This document shows, one piece after another, positions 35,802 through 45,055 of a stretch of DNA of 64,000 bases. Each line of letters starts with the position of its first letter. Within the stretch, counting starts at the first letter, position 1. This DNA is from Arthrobacter sp. efr-133-R2A-120. GTDB lineage: Bacteria > Actinomycetota > Actinomycetes > Actinomycetales > Micrococcaceae. The notes below the pieces were generated by a model that saw nothing but the letters and a program-made list of their open reading frames with translations, was not told where the DNA came from and ran no database searches. Made by a program: the position numbers and the translations under genes. The stretch covers positions 1 through 64,000 of the forward strand of contig NZ_JARVRF010000014.1 in assembly GCF_030209835.1 (NCBI RefSeq), in the 5' to 3' direction.

Positions 35802-38800
35802 TTGCACGACGACCGCCGGATCACTGAGAAGCGGCTCGAACGTTTTGTCCGGGAGCGGATAGCCCCCGCCATCTATGGCCGCGCGCTGCCCCTTGAACTG
35901 AGCAGCTGGGATGCCCCGGGCGAGCCGGTTCCAGCCTCGGAAGCACTCCGCCAGGTCTTCGAACCCCAGGAACACGGTGCTGCGTGGGGCAAGGCCTGGA
36001 GCACCAAGTGGCTGCGGCTTCGGGGCGAGGTTCCGGAGGGCTGGGGAGTTGCCGATGGCACCACGGTGGAGATCGTCGTCGATCTCGGGTTCAGCAACGA
36101 TTCCCCCGGCTTCCAGTGCGAGGGCATCGCCTGGCGGCCCGACGGCACCATCATCAAGGCCATTTCTCCCCGCAATCAGCACGTCCCGCTGAAGCTTTTG
36201 GGTGGCGGCCTGTCAGTCGACTTCTACGTCGAAGCCGCAGCTAATCCGGATCTCAGCCAGGAGTGGAGCTTCGCGGCAACCCCCCTGGGGGACAAGTCCA
36301 CCTCCGGAGACAAGCCCCGCTACCGGCTCGGACGCATCGCCATAGCCGAACTCAACGAGGTGGTCTGGGAGCTCCACCAAGACATCTGGACCCTCAGCGG
36401 GTTGATGCACGAGCTGCCCTTCGAACTGCCGCGGCGGCACGAGATTCTCCGCGCCTTTGAGCGCATGCTGGACGTCATGGACCCGGACGATATTGCGGGT
36501 ACCGCAGCCGCCGGCAGGGATGCCCTAGCCGAGGTCTTGAGCCGGCCCGCTTACGCCTCGGCCCACGAACTTCTGGCCACTGGCCACGCCCATATTGACT
36601 CGGCCTGGCTATGGCCGGTCCGTGAGACCATCCGCAAATGCGCCCGCACCTTCTCCAACGTTGTCGCCCTCATGGATGAGAACCCCGATTTCGTCTTCTC
36701 CTGCTCCTCGGCGCAGCAATTGGCATGGATGAAGGAGTTCTATCCTGAGCTGTTCATCCGGATCCGGGAGAAGGTGAAGGCCGGGCAATTCGTGCCGGTT
36801 GGCGGCATGTGGGTTGAATCGGACACCAATATGCCCGGCGGCGAGGCAATGGCCCGCCAATTCGTCGAGGGCAAGAGCTTCTTCCTGCAGGAGTTCGGCA
36901 TCGACTGCCAGGAGGCCTGGCTGCCTGACTCCTTCGGATATTCCGGGGCCCTCCCGCAGATCGTCAAGTCCGCTGGTTCCCGGTGGTTCCTGACCCAGAA
37001 GATCTCCTGGAACCAGGTCAACAAGATGCCGCACCACACCTTCAATTGGGAGGGTATCGACGGCACGCGGCTTTTCACCCATTTCCCGCCCGTGGACACC
37101 TACAACTCCGAGCTCCACGGCCGCGAGCTCGCCCACGCCCAGCGCAACTACCGGGAGCACGGCCGGGGCACCATTTCGCTGGTCCCCTTCGGATACGGCG
37201 ACGGCGGTGGCGGACCCACGCGCGAAATGGTTGCCGCAGCCCACCGAACGGCGGACCTGGAAGGTTCACCGAAAGTACGCATGGGAACCGCTAAGGAGTT
37301 CTTCACGCAGGCCGAGGCCGAGTACCACAACCTCCCGGTCTGGGTGGGCGAGATGTACCTCGAGCTGCACAGGGGCACCTACACGAGCCAGGCAAATACC
37401 AAGCAAGGCAACCGCCGCTCGGAGCACCTGCTCCGCGAGGCCGAACTTTGGTGCTCGACGGCGGCAGTGCGGACTGCCGGTTCGTTCACCTATCCCGCGG
37501 CGGACCTTAAGCGCTTGTGGCGGCTCGTACTGTTGCAGCAGTTCCACGACATCCTGCCGGGCAGCGCCATTGCGTGGGTCCACCAGGATGCGGAGCGGAA
37601 CTATGCCGCGATCGCCAGGGAGCTGGAAGGCATCATTGCCGGTGCCGCGTCTGCCCTTCTGGGCGAGGGAGACACCATGTTCCTGCTCAATGCGGCCCCG
37701 CATGAGCGCAACGGTGTTCCGGCGCTCGCCGCAGCGGAGGCGGTCCACTCGGATAGCCCAGTCAACGTCACAGAACGCGCCGGCGGCTATGTTTTGGACA
37801 ACGGCATCATCCGCGCGGTGCTGGACGCCAACGGATTGCTGACCTCCCTCTCGGATTACGCAACAGGCCGCGAAGCCATTGCGCCTGGTCAGTTCGGCAA
37901 CCATCTTGAGCTCCACCGGGACACGCCCAACGAATGGGATGCCTGGGACATCGACGAGTTCTACCGCCGGAATGTCGTCTCGGTAGTCGAGGCGCGATCG
38001 GTGACGCTGGAAAGCGCGGGCTGGGACGCCGTCGTCGTGGTGGAGCGGACCATCGGCTCCTCCACCATCACGCAGCGCATTTCCCTCGAGGCGGGCGCGG
38101 AATCCCTCGGGATTTCCACCACGGTGGACTGGCAGGAACACGAGAAGCTGCTGAAGATCGGTTTCCCGCTGGATGTCCGTGCGGACCGTTCCGCCTCGGA
38201 GACCCAATTCGGGCACGTATTCCGGGCTACGCACACCAACACCTCCTGGGAAGCCGCCAAGTTCGAATTCTGCGCCCACCGATGGATCCATGTGGCAGAG
38301 CCGGGTTACGGCGTCGCCATTTCCAATGCGTCAAGCTACGGGCATGACGTCACCCGGACCATCCGCGACGACGGCGGAACCACCACCAACGTCCGTGTGT
38401 CACTGTTGCGGGCGCCCAAGTTCCCGGACCCCCGGGCCGACCTCGGTATGCATGTCCTGGATCTGAGCGTCCGGCCCGGCGCCAGCATCGGCGACGCAGT
38501 GGAGGAAGGCTACCGGACCAACCTCAAACCGAGGCTGCTGGCGGGGGCGAACCCCGTGGAGCCGCTATTCACAGTGTTCAACCAAGCGCTGGTCATCGAG
38601 GCCGTCAAGCTTGCCGAAGACGGCTCCGGAGACGTCATTGTGCGGCTCTACGAATCGCTGGGAGAGCGCTCCACCGGTCTCATCACGGCCAACTTCGATT
38701 CCCGGACGGTGCAATCCGTGGACCTCCTGGAGCGCCCCCTCGATGCTCCCGGAGTGACGCCCGGAGCGGGCGCCGCCGAGCTGACCCTGCGCCCGTTCCA

Positions 38801-38825
38801 GTTGGTGACCTTGCGTTTCAGTTAG
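35802..38825 (+). CDS. Alpha-mannosidase, glycoside hydrolase family 38
   Basis: A 1007-residue cytoplasmic glycosidase without a signal peptide, removing alpha-linked mannose. The catalytic domain (about residues 260-520) has the zinc/nucleophile features ATGHAHIDSAWLWPVRET and AWLPDSFGYSGALPQI, with the nucleophile Asp in LPDSFG. A middle three-helix domain (about 525-610) and a large beta-sandwich C-terminal part follow. Length and order are normal for the bacterial/lysosomal-like GH38 type. TTG at 35802 follows AAAGGGGAC. No sugar transporter is adjacent. Confidence 0.92.
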   Translation: MHDDRRITEKRLERFVRERIAPAIYGRALPLELSSWDAPGEPVPASEALRQVFEPQEHGAAWGKAWSTKWLRLRGEVPEGWGVADGTTVEIVVDLGFSNDSPGFQCEGIAWRPDGTIIKAISPRNQHVPLKLLGGGLSVDFYVEAAANPDLSQEWSFAATPLGDKSTSGDKPRYRLGRIAIAELNEVVWELHQDIWTLSGLMHELPFELPRRHEILRAFERMLDVMDPDDIAGTAAAGRDALAEVLSRPAYASAHELLATGHAHIDSAWLWPVRETIRKCARTFSNVVALMDENPDFVFSCSSAQQLAWMKEFYPELFIRIREKVKAGQFVPVGGMWVESDTNMPGGEAMARQFVEGKSFFLQEFGIDCQEAWLPDSFGYSGALPQIVKSAGSRWFLTQKISWNQVNKMPHHTFNWEGIDGTRLFTHFPPVDTYNSELHGRELAHAQRNYREHGRGTISLVPFGYGDGGGGPTREMVAAAHRTADLEGSPKVRMGTAKEFFTQAEAEYHNLPVWVGEMYLELHRGTYTSQANTKQGNRRSEHLLREAELWCSTAAVRTAGSFTYPAADLKRLWRLVLLQQFHDILPGSAIAWVHQDAERNYAAIARELEGIIAGAASALLGEGDTMFLLNAAPHERNGVPALAAAEAVHSDSPVNVTERAGGYVLDNGIIRAVLDANGLLTSLSDYATGREAIAPGQFGNHLELHRDTPNEWDAWDIDEFYRRNVVSVVEARSVTLESAGWDAVVVVERTIGSSTITQRISLEAGAESLGISTTVDWQEHEKLLKIGFPLDVRADRSASETQFGHVFRATHTNTSWEAAKFEFCAHRWIHVAEPGYGVAISNASSYGHDVTRTIRDDGGTTTNVRVSLLRAPKFPDPRADLGMHVLDLSVRPGASIGDAVEEGYRTNLKPRLLAGANPVEPLFTVFNQALVIEAVKLAEDGSGDVIVRLYESLGERSTGLITANFDSRTVQSVDLLERPLDAPGVTPGAGAAELTLRPFQLVTLRFS

Positions 38826-38921
38826 TGGTGGCGGCGGAGCCGGGTGGCGTCCGATCCTGTTTACGGCGGACGCACAGGCTCCGTCAGGGAAGCCCTCACC
38901 TTCGTTGCATACCTTGGGACT

Positions 38922-40241
38922 ATGTCCAATGCGATGACGACCCACTCCGGGCCGCTGCCTGCCGGACAACCGGGGCGGCAGCAGCCTGGGGGACCAAGGC
39001 AAGCGGCCGAGTCCGGCGCCGGCCACATCCCTGCCATCCGGCCCGAACGGGCGCCGATCAGCACGTCCGACGGCAGCGTGATTCTTGACGTCGCGATACC
39101 GGTGTACAACGAAGAAGAGGCCCTCGAACCGGCGGTCCGTCGCCTGCATTCCTACCTCAAAGGCAGTTTCCCGCACCCGTTTACCATTACGATCGCGGAC
39201 AACGCCAGCACAGATTCGACCCTCGAGATTGCACGTAAGCTCAGCAGCGAACTCAGTGAAGTGCGCGTCGAGCACCTCGACCGGAAGGGGCGCGGGCGAG
39301 CGCTTCGCACCGTGTGGCTCGCGTCCGAGGCGGCAGTGGTGGCATACATGGACGTCGATTTGTCCACGGATCTGGCTGCCCTCGGACCGCTCATTGCCCC
39401 GCTCGTGTCAGGGCATTCGGATTTGGCGGTCGGAACACGCCTGAACCGCAACTCACGTGTGATTAGAGGGGCCAAGCGGGAGTTCATCTCCCGGAGTTAC
39501 AACCTCATCCTCCGCGGCTCACTAGGCGCCCGCTTCTCAGACGCCCAGTGCGGCTTCAAAGCCATCCGTTCCGACATTGCGCGTGCACTCCTGCCGTGCA
39601 CCGTCGACGACGCCTGGTTTTTCGACACCGAGCTGCTCGTCATCGCCGACCGCGCCGGCCTGAGGGTGGCCGAGGTGCCGGTGGACTGGGTTGACGACCC
39701 GGACTCGTCGGTTGACATACTGCGCACTTCCATCGATGACTTGAAAGGGATCGCGCGGATCGGGCGGGACATGATGACCGGGCGCATCCCTGTCGCCGAG
39801 CTGCGCAGCGCCCTCGGCCGCAAGGCTCCGGACAAAAGCAACGGCGCACTCCTCGGGCAAATGCTCCGATTTGGCGTCGTCGGTGTCGTCTCGACATTGG
39901 CCTATCTCGCCCTGTTTGTCTTCATGCGCACGATCGCCGATGCCCAGACCGCCAATTTCGTGGCAATGCTTGTCACCGCGGTTGCCAACACGGCGGCAAA
40001 CCGGCGGTTGACCTTCGGGGTCTCCGGAACCACGGGCGCCGTGCGGCATCAGTTCCAGGGCCTCGTGGTCTTCGCCCTCGGCCTGGCGTTGACCTCGGGG
40101 GTACTCTTCTGGCTGGCCTCCGGAGGTGAACCCTCCAGAGGGGTCGAAATAGCGGGCGTCGTCGGTGCCAACCTCCTGGGAACCCTGCTGAAGTTCATCC
40201 TGTTCAGGGTCTGGGTCTTCAAACAACCGCGATTGCCCTAG
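38922..40241 (+). CDS. Glycosyltransferase family 2 fused to a GtrA-like membrane domain
   Basis: A 439-residue two-domain protein. The N-terminal GT2 domain (about residues 50-290) resembles dolichyl- or polyprenyl-phosphate sugar synthases: VAIPVYNEEEALEPAV, the nucleotide-binding AYMDVDLSTDL and DAQCGFKA. The C-terminal GtrA domain (about 315-435) has four membrane helices. Such fusions make or flip polyprenyl-phosphate sugars used by GT39/GT-C enzymes like the next gene. ATG 38922 lies 8 bases after CATACC, a possible -10, so a leaderless transcript is plausible. Confidence 0.85.
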   Translation: MSNAMTTHSGPLPAGQPGRQQPGGPRQAAESGAGHIPAIRPERAPISTSDGSVILDVAIPVYNEEEALEPAVRRLHSYLKGSFPHPFTITIADNASTDSTLEIARKLSSELSEVRVEHLDRKGRGRALRTVWLASEAAVVAYMDVDLSTDLAALGPLIAPLVSGHSDLAVGTRLNRNSRVIRGAKREFISRSYNLILRGSLGARFSDAQCGFKAIRSDIARALLPCTVDDAWFFDTELLVIADRAGLRVAEVPVDWVDDPDSSVDILRTSIDDLKGIARIGRDMMTGRIPVAELRSALGRKAPDKSNGALLGQMLRFGVVGVVSTLAYLALFVFMRTIADAQTANFVAMLVTAVANTAANRRLTFGVSGTTGAVRHQFQGLVVFALGLALTSGVLFWLASGGEPSRGVEIAGVVGANLLGTLLKFILFRVWVFKQPRLP

Positions 40242-40288
40242 TCGTGCCGCGGGGCCCACAAACGCTCCATGATCAAGTGAAAGACACA

Positions 40289-42352
40289 ATGAGCTCCAAA
40301 TCCATCACTGTCAGCCCTACGGACCGGGACCGGAACGCAGCCACTTCCCGAGAGGCCGCTTTTGGCAAACGGTGGGCGCGCCTGGCATTCGGCGAGAAGC
40401 AAGCGCGATGGGTCCGGCCCTCGGCTGCGGCACTCCTCCTGGTAGCTGCGCTTGTCTACTTGTGGAATCTGACGAACTCCGGCTACGCCAATTCCTTCTA
40501 CGCGGCGGCCATCCAGTCGGGGACAAAGAACTGGACAGCGTTGCTTTTCGCATCCCTGGACCCATCGAACGCCATCACGGTCGATAAGCCGCCCGCAGCG
40601 TTCTGGATACCCGCCCTGCTGGGACGCGTCTTCGGATTCAGTTCCTTTACCATGCTGCTGCCCGAAGCCGCCATGGGAATCGCTTCCGTCGGGATGCTCT
40701 ACTTGGCCGTTAAGCGGGCGGCGGGACCGGCCGCAGGCCTTGTTGCAGGAGCCGCGCTTGCCGCGACGCCGGTAGCCGCACTCATGTTCCGTTTCAACAA
40801 CCCTGACGCCATGATGGTCTTCTGCCTTATGGTGGCCGCCTGGATGACCGTGACTGCCACCCAGAAGGCCAGCCCTGCCTTGCTTTTCTGGGCCGGCACA
40901 TTCATTGGCCTGGCCTTTCTGAGCAAAATGCTCGAAGGGTTCATGACCATCCCGGCGCTCGGACTTGCCTACCTATTGGCCGCCCCGGTTCCCCTCAAGA
41001 AGAGGCTTCTGCACTTGCTGGGCGCCGCAGGAGGCATCACGCTGGTCACTGGCGCGTACGCACTTGTTTTCCAGCTCACGCCGGTATCCGTGCGGCCCTA
41101 CATGGCGGGGTCGCAGGGAAATTCCCTGTGGGAACTCGTGTTCGGCTATAACGGGCTCAGCCGAATCGTGGGACGGGGCAACGGGATCCCCGGGGGTGGG
41201 GCACCGGACTTCGCCCGTTATCCCGGTGGCATCGGCGCGGAGCCCGGAGGCGCCGTACCCGGCGGAGGCGGATTTTCCTTTGGTGGCCCTCCCGGCATCC
41301 TCCGCCTGTTCGGCGGCGAGTTCAGCGCGGAAGTGGCGTGGTTACTGCCCACCGCGTTGCTCCTCCTTGCGGCAGGATTATGGTTCACGCGCCGGGCGGC
41401 GAGAACCGATGCAATCCGTGCTTCCTTGGTCTTGTGGGGCACGTGGCTGGTCATCACCGCCGCCGTCTTTTCGTTCATGAGTGGCACCATCCATGCCTAC
41501 TACACGGTTGAGCTTGCCCCTGCCGTAGCCGCTGTGATCGGCATCGTTGGGGTCCAACTCTGGAAACACCGGTCCCAGCCTGCGTCCCGGGCCGTGCTCG
41601 CGTCGGCGGTCCTGCTTACGTCGATCTGGTCTTTCGTTCTGCTGTCCAGCGACCTGGGGTGGCTCCCGTGGCTCCGTTGGACGGTTTTCGCTGCGGGCGC
41701 CTTGAGCGCGGTCCTGATCGCGGCTGGTCCGGTCCGACTTGGGAGGGCCGGTGTGGCAGTGGCGATTCTGGCGCTCCTGTCAGCTGGCCTTGGAACGGGT
41801 GCGTGGACCGTAGCTACTGCGGCGACGGGCCACACGGGAGGATCGCCATCCGCCGGACCGGACTCACGGACGAACAACCAGGCGATGGGGCTGGCCGGCA
41901 TCACCAGCCCGGCCGGTGCAGCCTCGCGCGGCGGGGCATTCGGCCGCTTCCGTGGTTCAGGTCCCGCCAACGCCCCTGCCGCGGCAGGGGGATTCACCGA
42001 GCCCCTCGGAAATTCCGCCGTGAATACCCTTCTGCAGACGACGAAGACGAAGTGGTCTGCCGCCACGGTCGGGGCGAACAGTGCAGCCGCCCTTGAGCTT
42101 GGTTCCAATACTTCGGTGATGGCCATTGGCGGATTCAGTGGCTCTGATCCGTTTCCGACCCTGGACCAGTTCAAGCAAATGGTTGCCACGGGACAAATTT
42201 CCTATTTCGTCCCGGGCAGTCCGTTTGGGGGTCCGGGTGGCCTGGGACGGGCAGGCGGGAACGGCACGTCGTCGGCCATCACCCAGTGGGTCGAAGCAAC
42301 GTTCCCGGCCACAAGGGCCGGTAGCAGCACCGTCTACCATCTGCACCAATGA
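40289..42352 (+). CDS. ArnT/GT39-type membrane glycosyltransferase
   Basis: A 687-residue polytopic protein of the dolichyl-phosphate-mannose/ArnT-like fold. Helix 1 is followed by an acidic first loop (YYA-type region FYAAAIQSGTKNW) and the lipid-sugar-binding DPSNAITVDKPPAAFW. About eleven more helices continue to residue 490. A Gly/Pro-rich insertion (about 300-345) and a C-terminal extracytoplasmic domain (about 560-687) follow. It probably transfers a sugar from a polyprenyl-phosphate carrier to an envelope acceptor. It lies 47 bp after the GT2-GtrA gene, the likely donor maker. Confidence 0.85.
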   Translation: MSSKSITVSPTDRDRNAATSREAAFGKRWARLAFGEKQARWVRPSAAALLLVAALVYLWNLTNSGYANSFYAAAIQSGTKNWTALLFASLDPSNAITVDKPPAAFWIPALLGRVFGFSSFTMLLPEAAMGIASVGMLYLAVKRAAGPAAGLVAGAALAATPVAALMFRFNNPDAMMVFCLMVAAWMTVTATQKASPALLFWAGTFIGLAFLSKMLEGFMTIPALGLAYLLAAPVPLKKRLLHLLGAAGGITLVTGAYALVFQLTPVSVRPYMAGSQGNSLWELVFGYNGLSRIVGRGNGIPGGGAPDFARYPGGIGAEPGGAVPGGGGFSFGGPPGILRLFGGEFSAEVAWLLPTALLLLAAGLWFTRRAARTDAIRASLVLWGTWLVITAAVFSFMSGTIHAYYTVELAPAVAAVIGIVGVQLWKHRSQPASRAVLASAVLLTSIWSFVLLSSDLGWLPWLRWTVFAAGALSAVLIAAGPVRLGRAGVAVAILALLSAGLGTGAWTVATAATGHTGGSPSAGPDSRTNNQAMGLAGITSPAGAASRGGAFGRFRGSGPANAPAAAGGFTEPLGNSAVNTLLQTTKTKWSAATVGANSAAALELGSNTSVMAIGGFSGSDPFPTLDQFKQMVATGQISYFVPGSPFGGPGGLGRAGGNGTSSAITQWVEATFPATRAGSSTVYHLHQ

Positions 42353-42353
42353 G

Positions 42354-42490
42354 CGGGCGGCCCCACCCAACTGGCTCGCAGTTGTTGTCGTTAGGAGGCC
42401 CAAAACGACAACAAATGCGTGGGCCCACGCCGCCAGGGTTCCCTGGCCGAGCTTGCGAGGCGAGGGTGGCGGTGGGGACTAGTTGGGAGG
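42354..42490. repeat. Structured intergenic repeat between convergent genes
   Basis: Ends CCCAACT (42366-42372) and AGTTGGG (42481-42487) are inverted. Inside are an 11-bp stem TTGTTGTCGTT/AACGACAACAA (42382-42392, 42404-42414), the palindrome GCGTGGGCCCACGC (42417-42430) and CCAGGG/CCCTGG (42433-42446). It may serve as a two-way terminator, but its elaborate form suggests a dispersed repeat element. Confidence 0.6.
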
Positions 42491-42495
42491 GAGGG

Positions 42496-43323
42496 TCAGA
42501 CGTCGTGCTGGAGGCGCTTGACGAATTGCTTGGTACGTTCCTCCCGCGGCTCCCGCAAGACCTCCGCGGCGGGACCGCGTTCCACCACCACGCCGCCGTC
42601 CATGAAGATGACTTCATCGGCAACCTGGCGGGCGAAGGCGAGCTCATGAGTCACGATCACCATGGTCCACCCCTCGTCGGCGAGTTCCTTGATGACACCG
42701 AGCACTTCACCCACGAGCTCCGGGTCCAGGGCTGAGGTGGGCTCGTCGAAGAGCAGAAGTTGTGGCTTCAGGGCCAATGCGCGCACGATTCCCACGCGTT
42801 GTTGCTGACCGCCTGACAACTCGAAGGGGTAGGCGTCCCGCCTGTCTGCGAGGCCTACCCGGGCCAGGAGCCGCTCGGCCTCTGCCACGACTTCCGCCCG
42901 GGGACGCTTCTGGACCTGGAGCGGTCCCTCGATGATGTTCTTGAGCACCGTCATGTGCGGGAACAGGTTGTAGTGCTGGAACACCATGGCGCTACGGTCC
43001 CGGAGGGCGGCGATCTCCCGCTTCCCGACGGTGCCGGCGAAATCGAGGGTCAGTCCCGCGCCGGACCCCCGGACCGTACCGGCGTCGGCGTCCCCGAAGG
43101 TGACCGTGCCGGCGTCGGGCACTTCGAGGCCGTTGAGCGAGCGCAGGACCGTCGTCTTGCCCGAACCGGACGGCCCGATCAAGGCGACCACCTGCCCGCG
43201 GCGGACATCGATGTCGATTCCGCGCAGCACCTTGTTGCTGCCGAAAGCTTTGGCGAGGTCCCGGGCGGACAGCACCAGCCCGGAGTTCCCTTGGGCGGCG
43301 TTGCTGGGCTCAGTGGGCGACAT
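42496..43323 (-). CDS. Polar amino-acid ABC transporter, ATP-binding protein
   Basis: A 275-residue ATPase with Walker A GPSGSGKTT, the Q-loop region MVFQHYNLFPHMTVLKN, signature LSGGQQQR and Walker B LLLFDEPTSALDPE. The GlnQ/TcyC-like class is clear. It is the last gene of the operon and its start overlaps the permease by 14 bp. A roughly 20-residue insertion after LEVPDAGTVTFGD contains a GSGAGLTLDF stretch not usual in the family. Confidence 0.93.
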   Translation of the reverse strand: MSPTEPSNAAQGNSGLVLSARDLAKAFGSNKVLRGIDIDVRRGQVVALIGPSGSGKTTVLRSLNGLEVPDAGTVTFGDADAGTVRGSGAGLTLDFAGTVGKREIAALRDRSAMVFQHYNLFPHMTVLKNIIEGPLQVQKRPRAEVVAEAERLLARVGLADRRDAYPFELSGGQQQRVGIVRALALKPQLLLFDEPTSALDPELVGEVLGVIKELADEGWTMVIVTHELAFARQVADEVIFMDGGVVVERGPAAEVLREPREERTKQFVKRLQHDV

Positions 43324-43975
43324 AACGGTCCAATCTGCGCTCCAGGGCGGACTGGCCCGTGGAGAGGACGAGGCAAATGACCCAGTAAACCAAGGCGGAC
43401 TCGAGGTACAGGATCATGAATTCCTGGCTGAACGCGGCGATCTGCTGGGCGTTGCGGAAAAGCTCGGTGACGAGGATGAGCGAAGCCAGCGAGGTGTCCT
43501 TCACGAGGGAAATGAAGGTGTTGGACAGTGGAGGCACCGAGACCCTTGCCGCTTGCGGGAGGATGATCCGCACGAGCGTTTGCGGCCGCGACATTCCGAT
43601 AGTGTGCCCGGCCTCCCATTGGCCCTTGGGCACGGACAGGATCGCCGCGCGGATGACCTCGGCCGCGTAGCCACCCACATTGAGCGAAAACGCGATGATG
43701 GCGCTGGGCCACGGCTCCAGCTTCACGCCGATGCTTGGGAGGCCATAGAAGATCACGAACAACTGCACCAGCAGGGGGGTCCCGCGGATCACCGAGACGT
43801 AGAAGCGTGCGATGCCGGAGAGCAAGCTGTTGGGGCTCAAGCGCAAGAGCGCGACGAGGAGCGCCAATGCCAGGCCAAAAGCGAACGAGGCCAAGGTCAG
43901 GGGGATGGTGCCCGTGACGGCGCCGCCGATGATTGGCCCGAAGGAACTCCAGACGAGGTCCCAGTTGAAGGTCAT
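43310..43975 (-). CDS. Polar amino-acid ABC transporter, permease (probable cystine)
   Basis: A 221-residue integral membrane subunit with about five helices and the HisM/YecS-type fold. The ATPase-contact EAA loop is seen as EAGHTIGMSRPQTLVRIILPQA, in pieces EAGHTIGMSR and LVRIILPQA. TPLLVQLFVIFYGLP is the typical N-terminal signature. It lies 15 bp after the binding-protein gene. Cystine as substrate is inferred from the binding protein. Confidence 0.92.
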   Translation of the reverse strand: MTFNWDLVWSSFGPIIGGAVTGTIPLTLASFAFGLALALLVALLRLSPNSLLSGIARFYVSVIRGTPLLVQLFVIFYGLPSIGVKLEPWPSAIIAFSLNVGGYAAEVIRAAILSVPKGQWEAGHTIGMSRPQTLVRIILPQAARVSVPPLSNTFISLVKDTSLASLILVTELFRNAQQIAAFSQEFMILYLESALVYWVICLVLSTGQSALERRLDRYVAH

Positions 43976-43990
43976 CTGTTTGGCCGCCGG

Positions 43991-44818
43991 CTACTTGGTA
44001 ACGTCTGCGCCGAAGTACTTCTGGGAGATCTTGGCCAGGGTTCCGTCGGCTCGAAGGTCCGCCAGGGCTTTGTCCACTGCGGCCTTGAGTTCGGTTGATC
44101 CCTTGCGGAAGACCATGGCGCTTTGGGTCTTGTCGGTGGTCTCCGCGGCGATCTTCAAACCGGAGTCCGGGGTGCTCTTGGCGTAGTCGAGGTAGGTCAG
44201 CTTGTCGTTGACGGTTGCGTCGACGCGGCCTTGGCGGACCAGGGTGGCGGCTTGCGCCCAGCCTTCGACGGACTGGACGTTGGCGCCTGCGTCAACTGCC
44301 ATCTTGTAGAAGTTGCTGGTCAGTGACTGGGCGGTGGTCCTGCCTTTGAGATCGGCGAAGCTGTTGATGGAGTTGTTGTCGGACTTGGTCACGACGACGC
44401 CATTGGAGATAGTGTACGGCGCCGAGAAGTCATACTTGGCTGTGCGCTCAGGGTTGATGGAGATCTGGTTGGCGATCGTGTCGAAGCGCTTGGAATCGAG
44501 GCCCGCGAAGATGCCATCGAACTGGGTTTCCTGGAATGTCGCCTTTACTCCGAGCTTGGCGGCCACGGCCTGGGCGATTTCGACGTCGAAGCCCGTCAGT
44601 GGACCTGCCCCGTTCTCATGGAAGCTGAAGGGCCGGTAGGTGCCTTCCGTGGCAATAACGATCTCGCCTTTGGACTTGATGGCGGACAGCGAGGTGTCTC
44701 CACCCGACGTCGACGACGGCGATGAGCCGCCGCCGCAAGCGGACAGTGCCAGCGCGACGGCGGCAAGGGTTGCGGACAGTGCTGTGCGGCGAGTGGGCAG
44801 GCTCTTCATGAAAGCCAT
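43991..44818 (-). CDS. Amino-acid-binding lipoprotein (probable L-cystine-binding)
   Basis: A roughly 275-residue secreted lipoprotein of the SBP3 family. The signal peptide is TRRTALSATLAAVALALSAC with lipobox LSAC, then a Ser/Gly linker. The binding-fold signatures are EIVIATEGTYRPFSF, FDVEIAQAVAAKLG and GLDSKRFDTIANQISINPER, the last matching the cystine (FliY/TcyA) branch best. It is first in the operon. The start is uncertain between GTG 44827, ATG 44818 and ATG 44809; none has a clear Shine-Dalgarno. Confidence 0.9.
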   Translation of the reverse strand: MAFMKSLPTRRTALSATLAAVALALSACGGGSSPSSTSGGDTSLSAIKSKGEIVIATEGTYRPFSFHENGAGPLTGFDVEIAQAVAAKLGVKATFQETQFDGIFAGLDSKRFDTIANQISINPERTAKYDFSAPYTISNGVVVTKSDNNSINSFADLKGRTTAQSLTSNFYKMAVDAGANVQSVEGWAQAATLVRQGRVDATVNDKLTYLDYAKSTPDSGLKIAAETTDKTQSAMVFRKGSTELKAAVDKALADLRADGTLAKISQKYFGADVTK

Positions 44819-44879
44819 CTTAGTCACGGGACCGGACTGGGGTGCTGCGGGCGGTGCCCGAAAGGACGCTTAAAAGGCT

Positions 44880-44914
44880 GAGTGGGGGCGGTCCCCAACA
44901 GCCCGCCACCACTC
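44880..44914 (-). promoter_or_regulatory. Hairpin in the leader of the cystine transporter operon
   Basis: GAGTGG..GCGG (44880-44891) can pair with CCGCCACCACTC (44903-44914), about 60 bp before the start. It may be a leader structure or an operator. The rest of the gap to 45055 is gene-free; its part nearest the membrane-protein gene is strikingly AT-rich. Confidence 0.3.
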
Positions 44915-45055
44915 ATCCCCCCAAAAGTGCTTCCGCACGCGCCACGAACCTTGGAAACCCGTTCATTGATTCAAAGGTCAGGCTGCGTCGCCTTCACACA
45001 TTCATAATTATGGCACGATATAATGGATTTATGAAAGAGGTTACGCGGTATGTTT

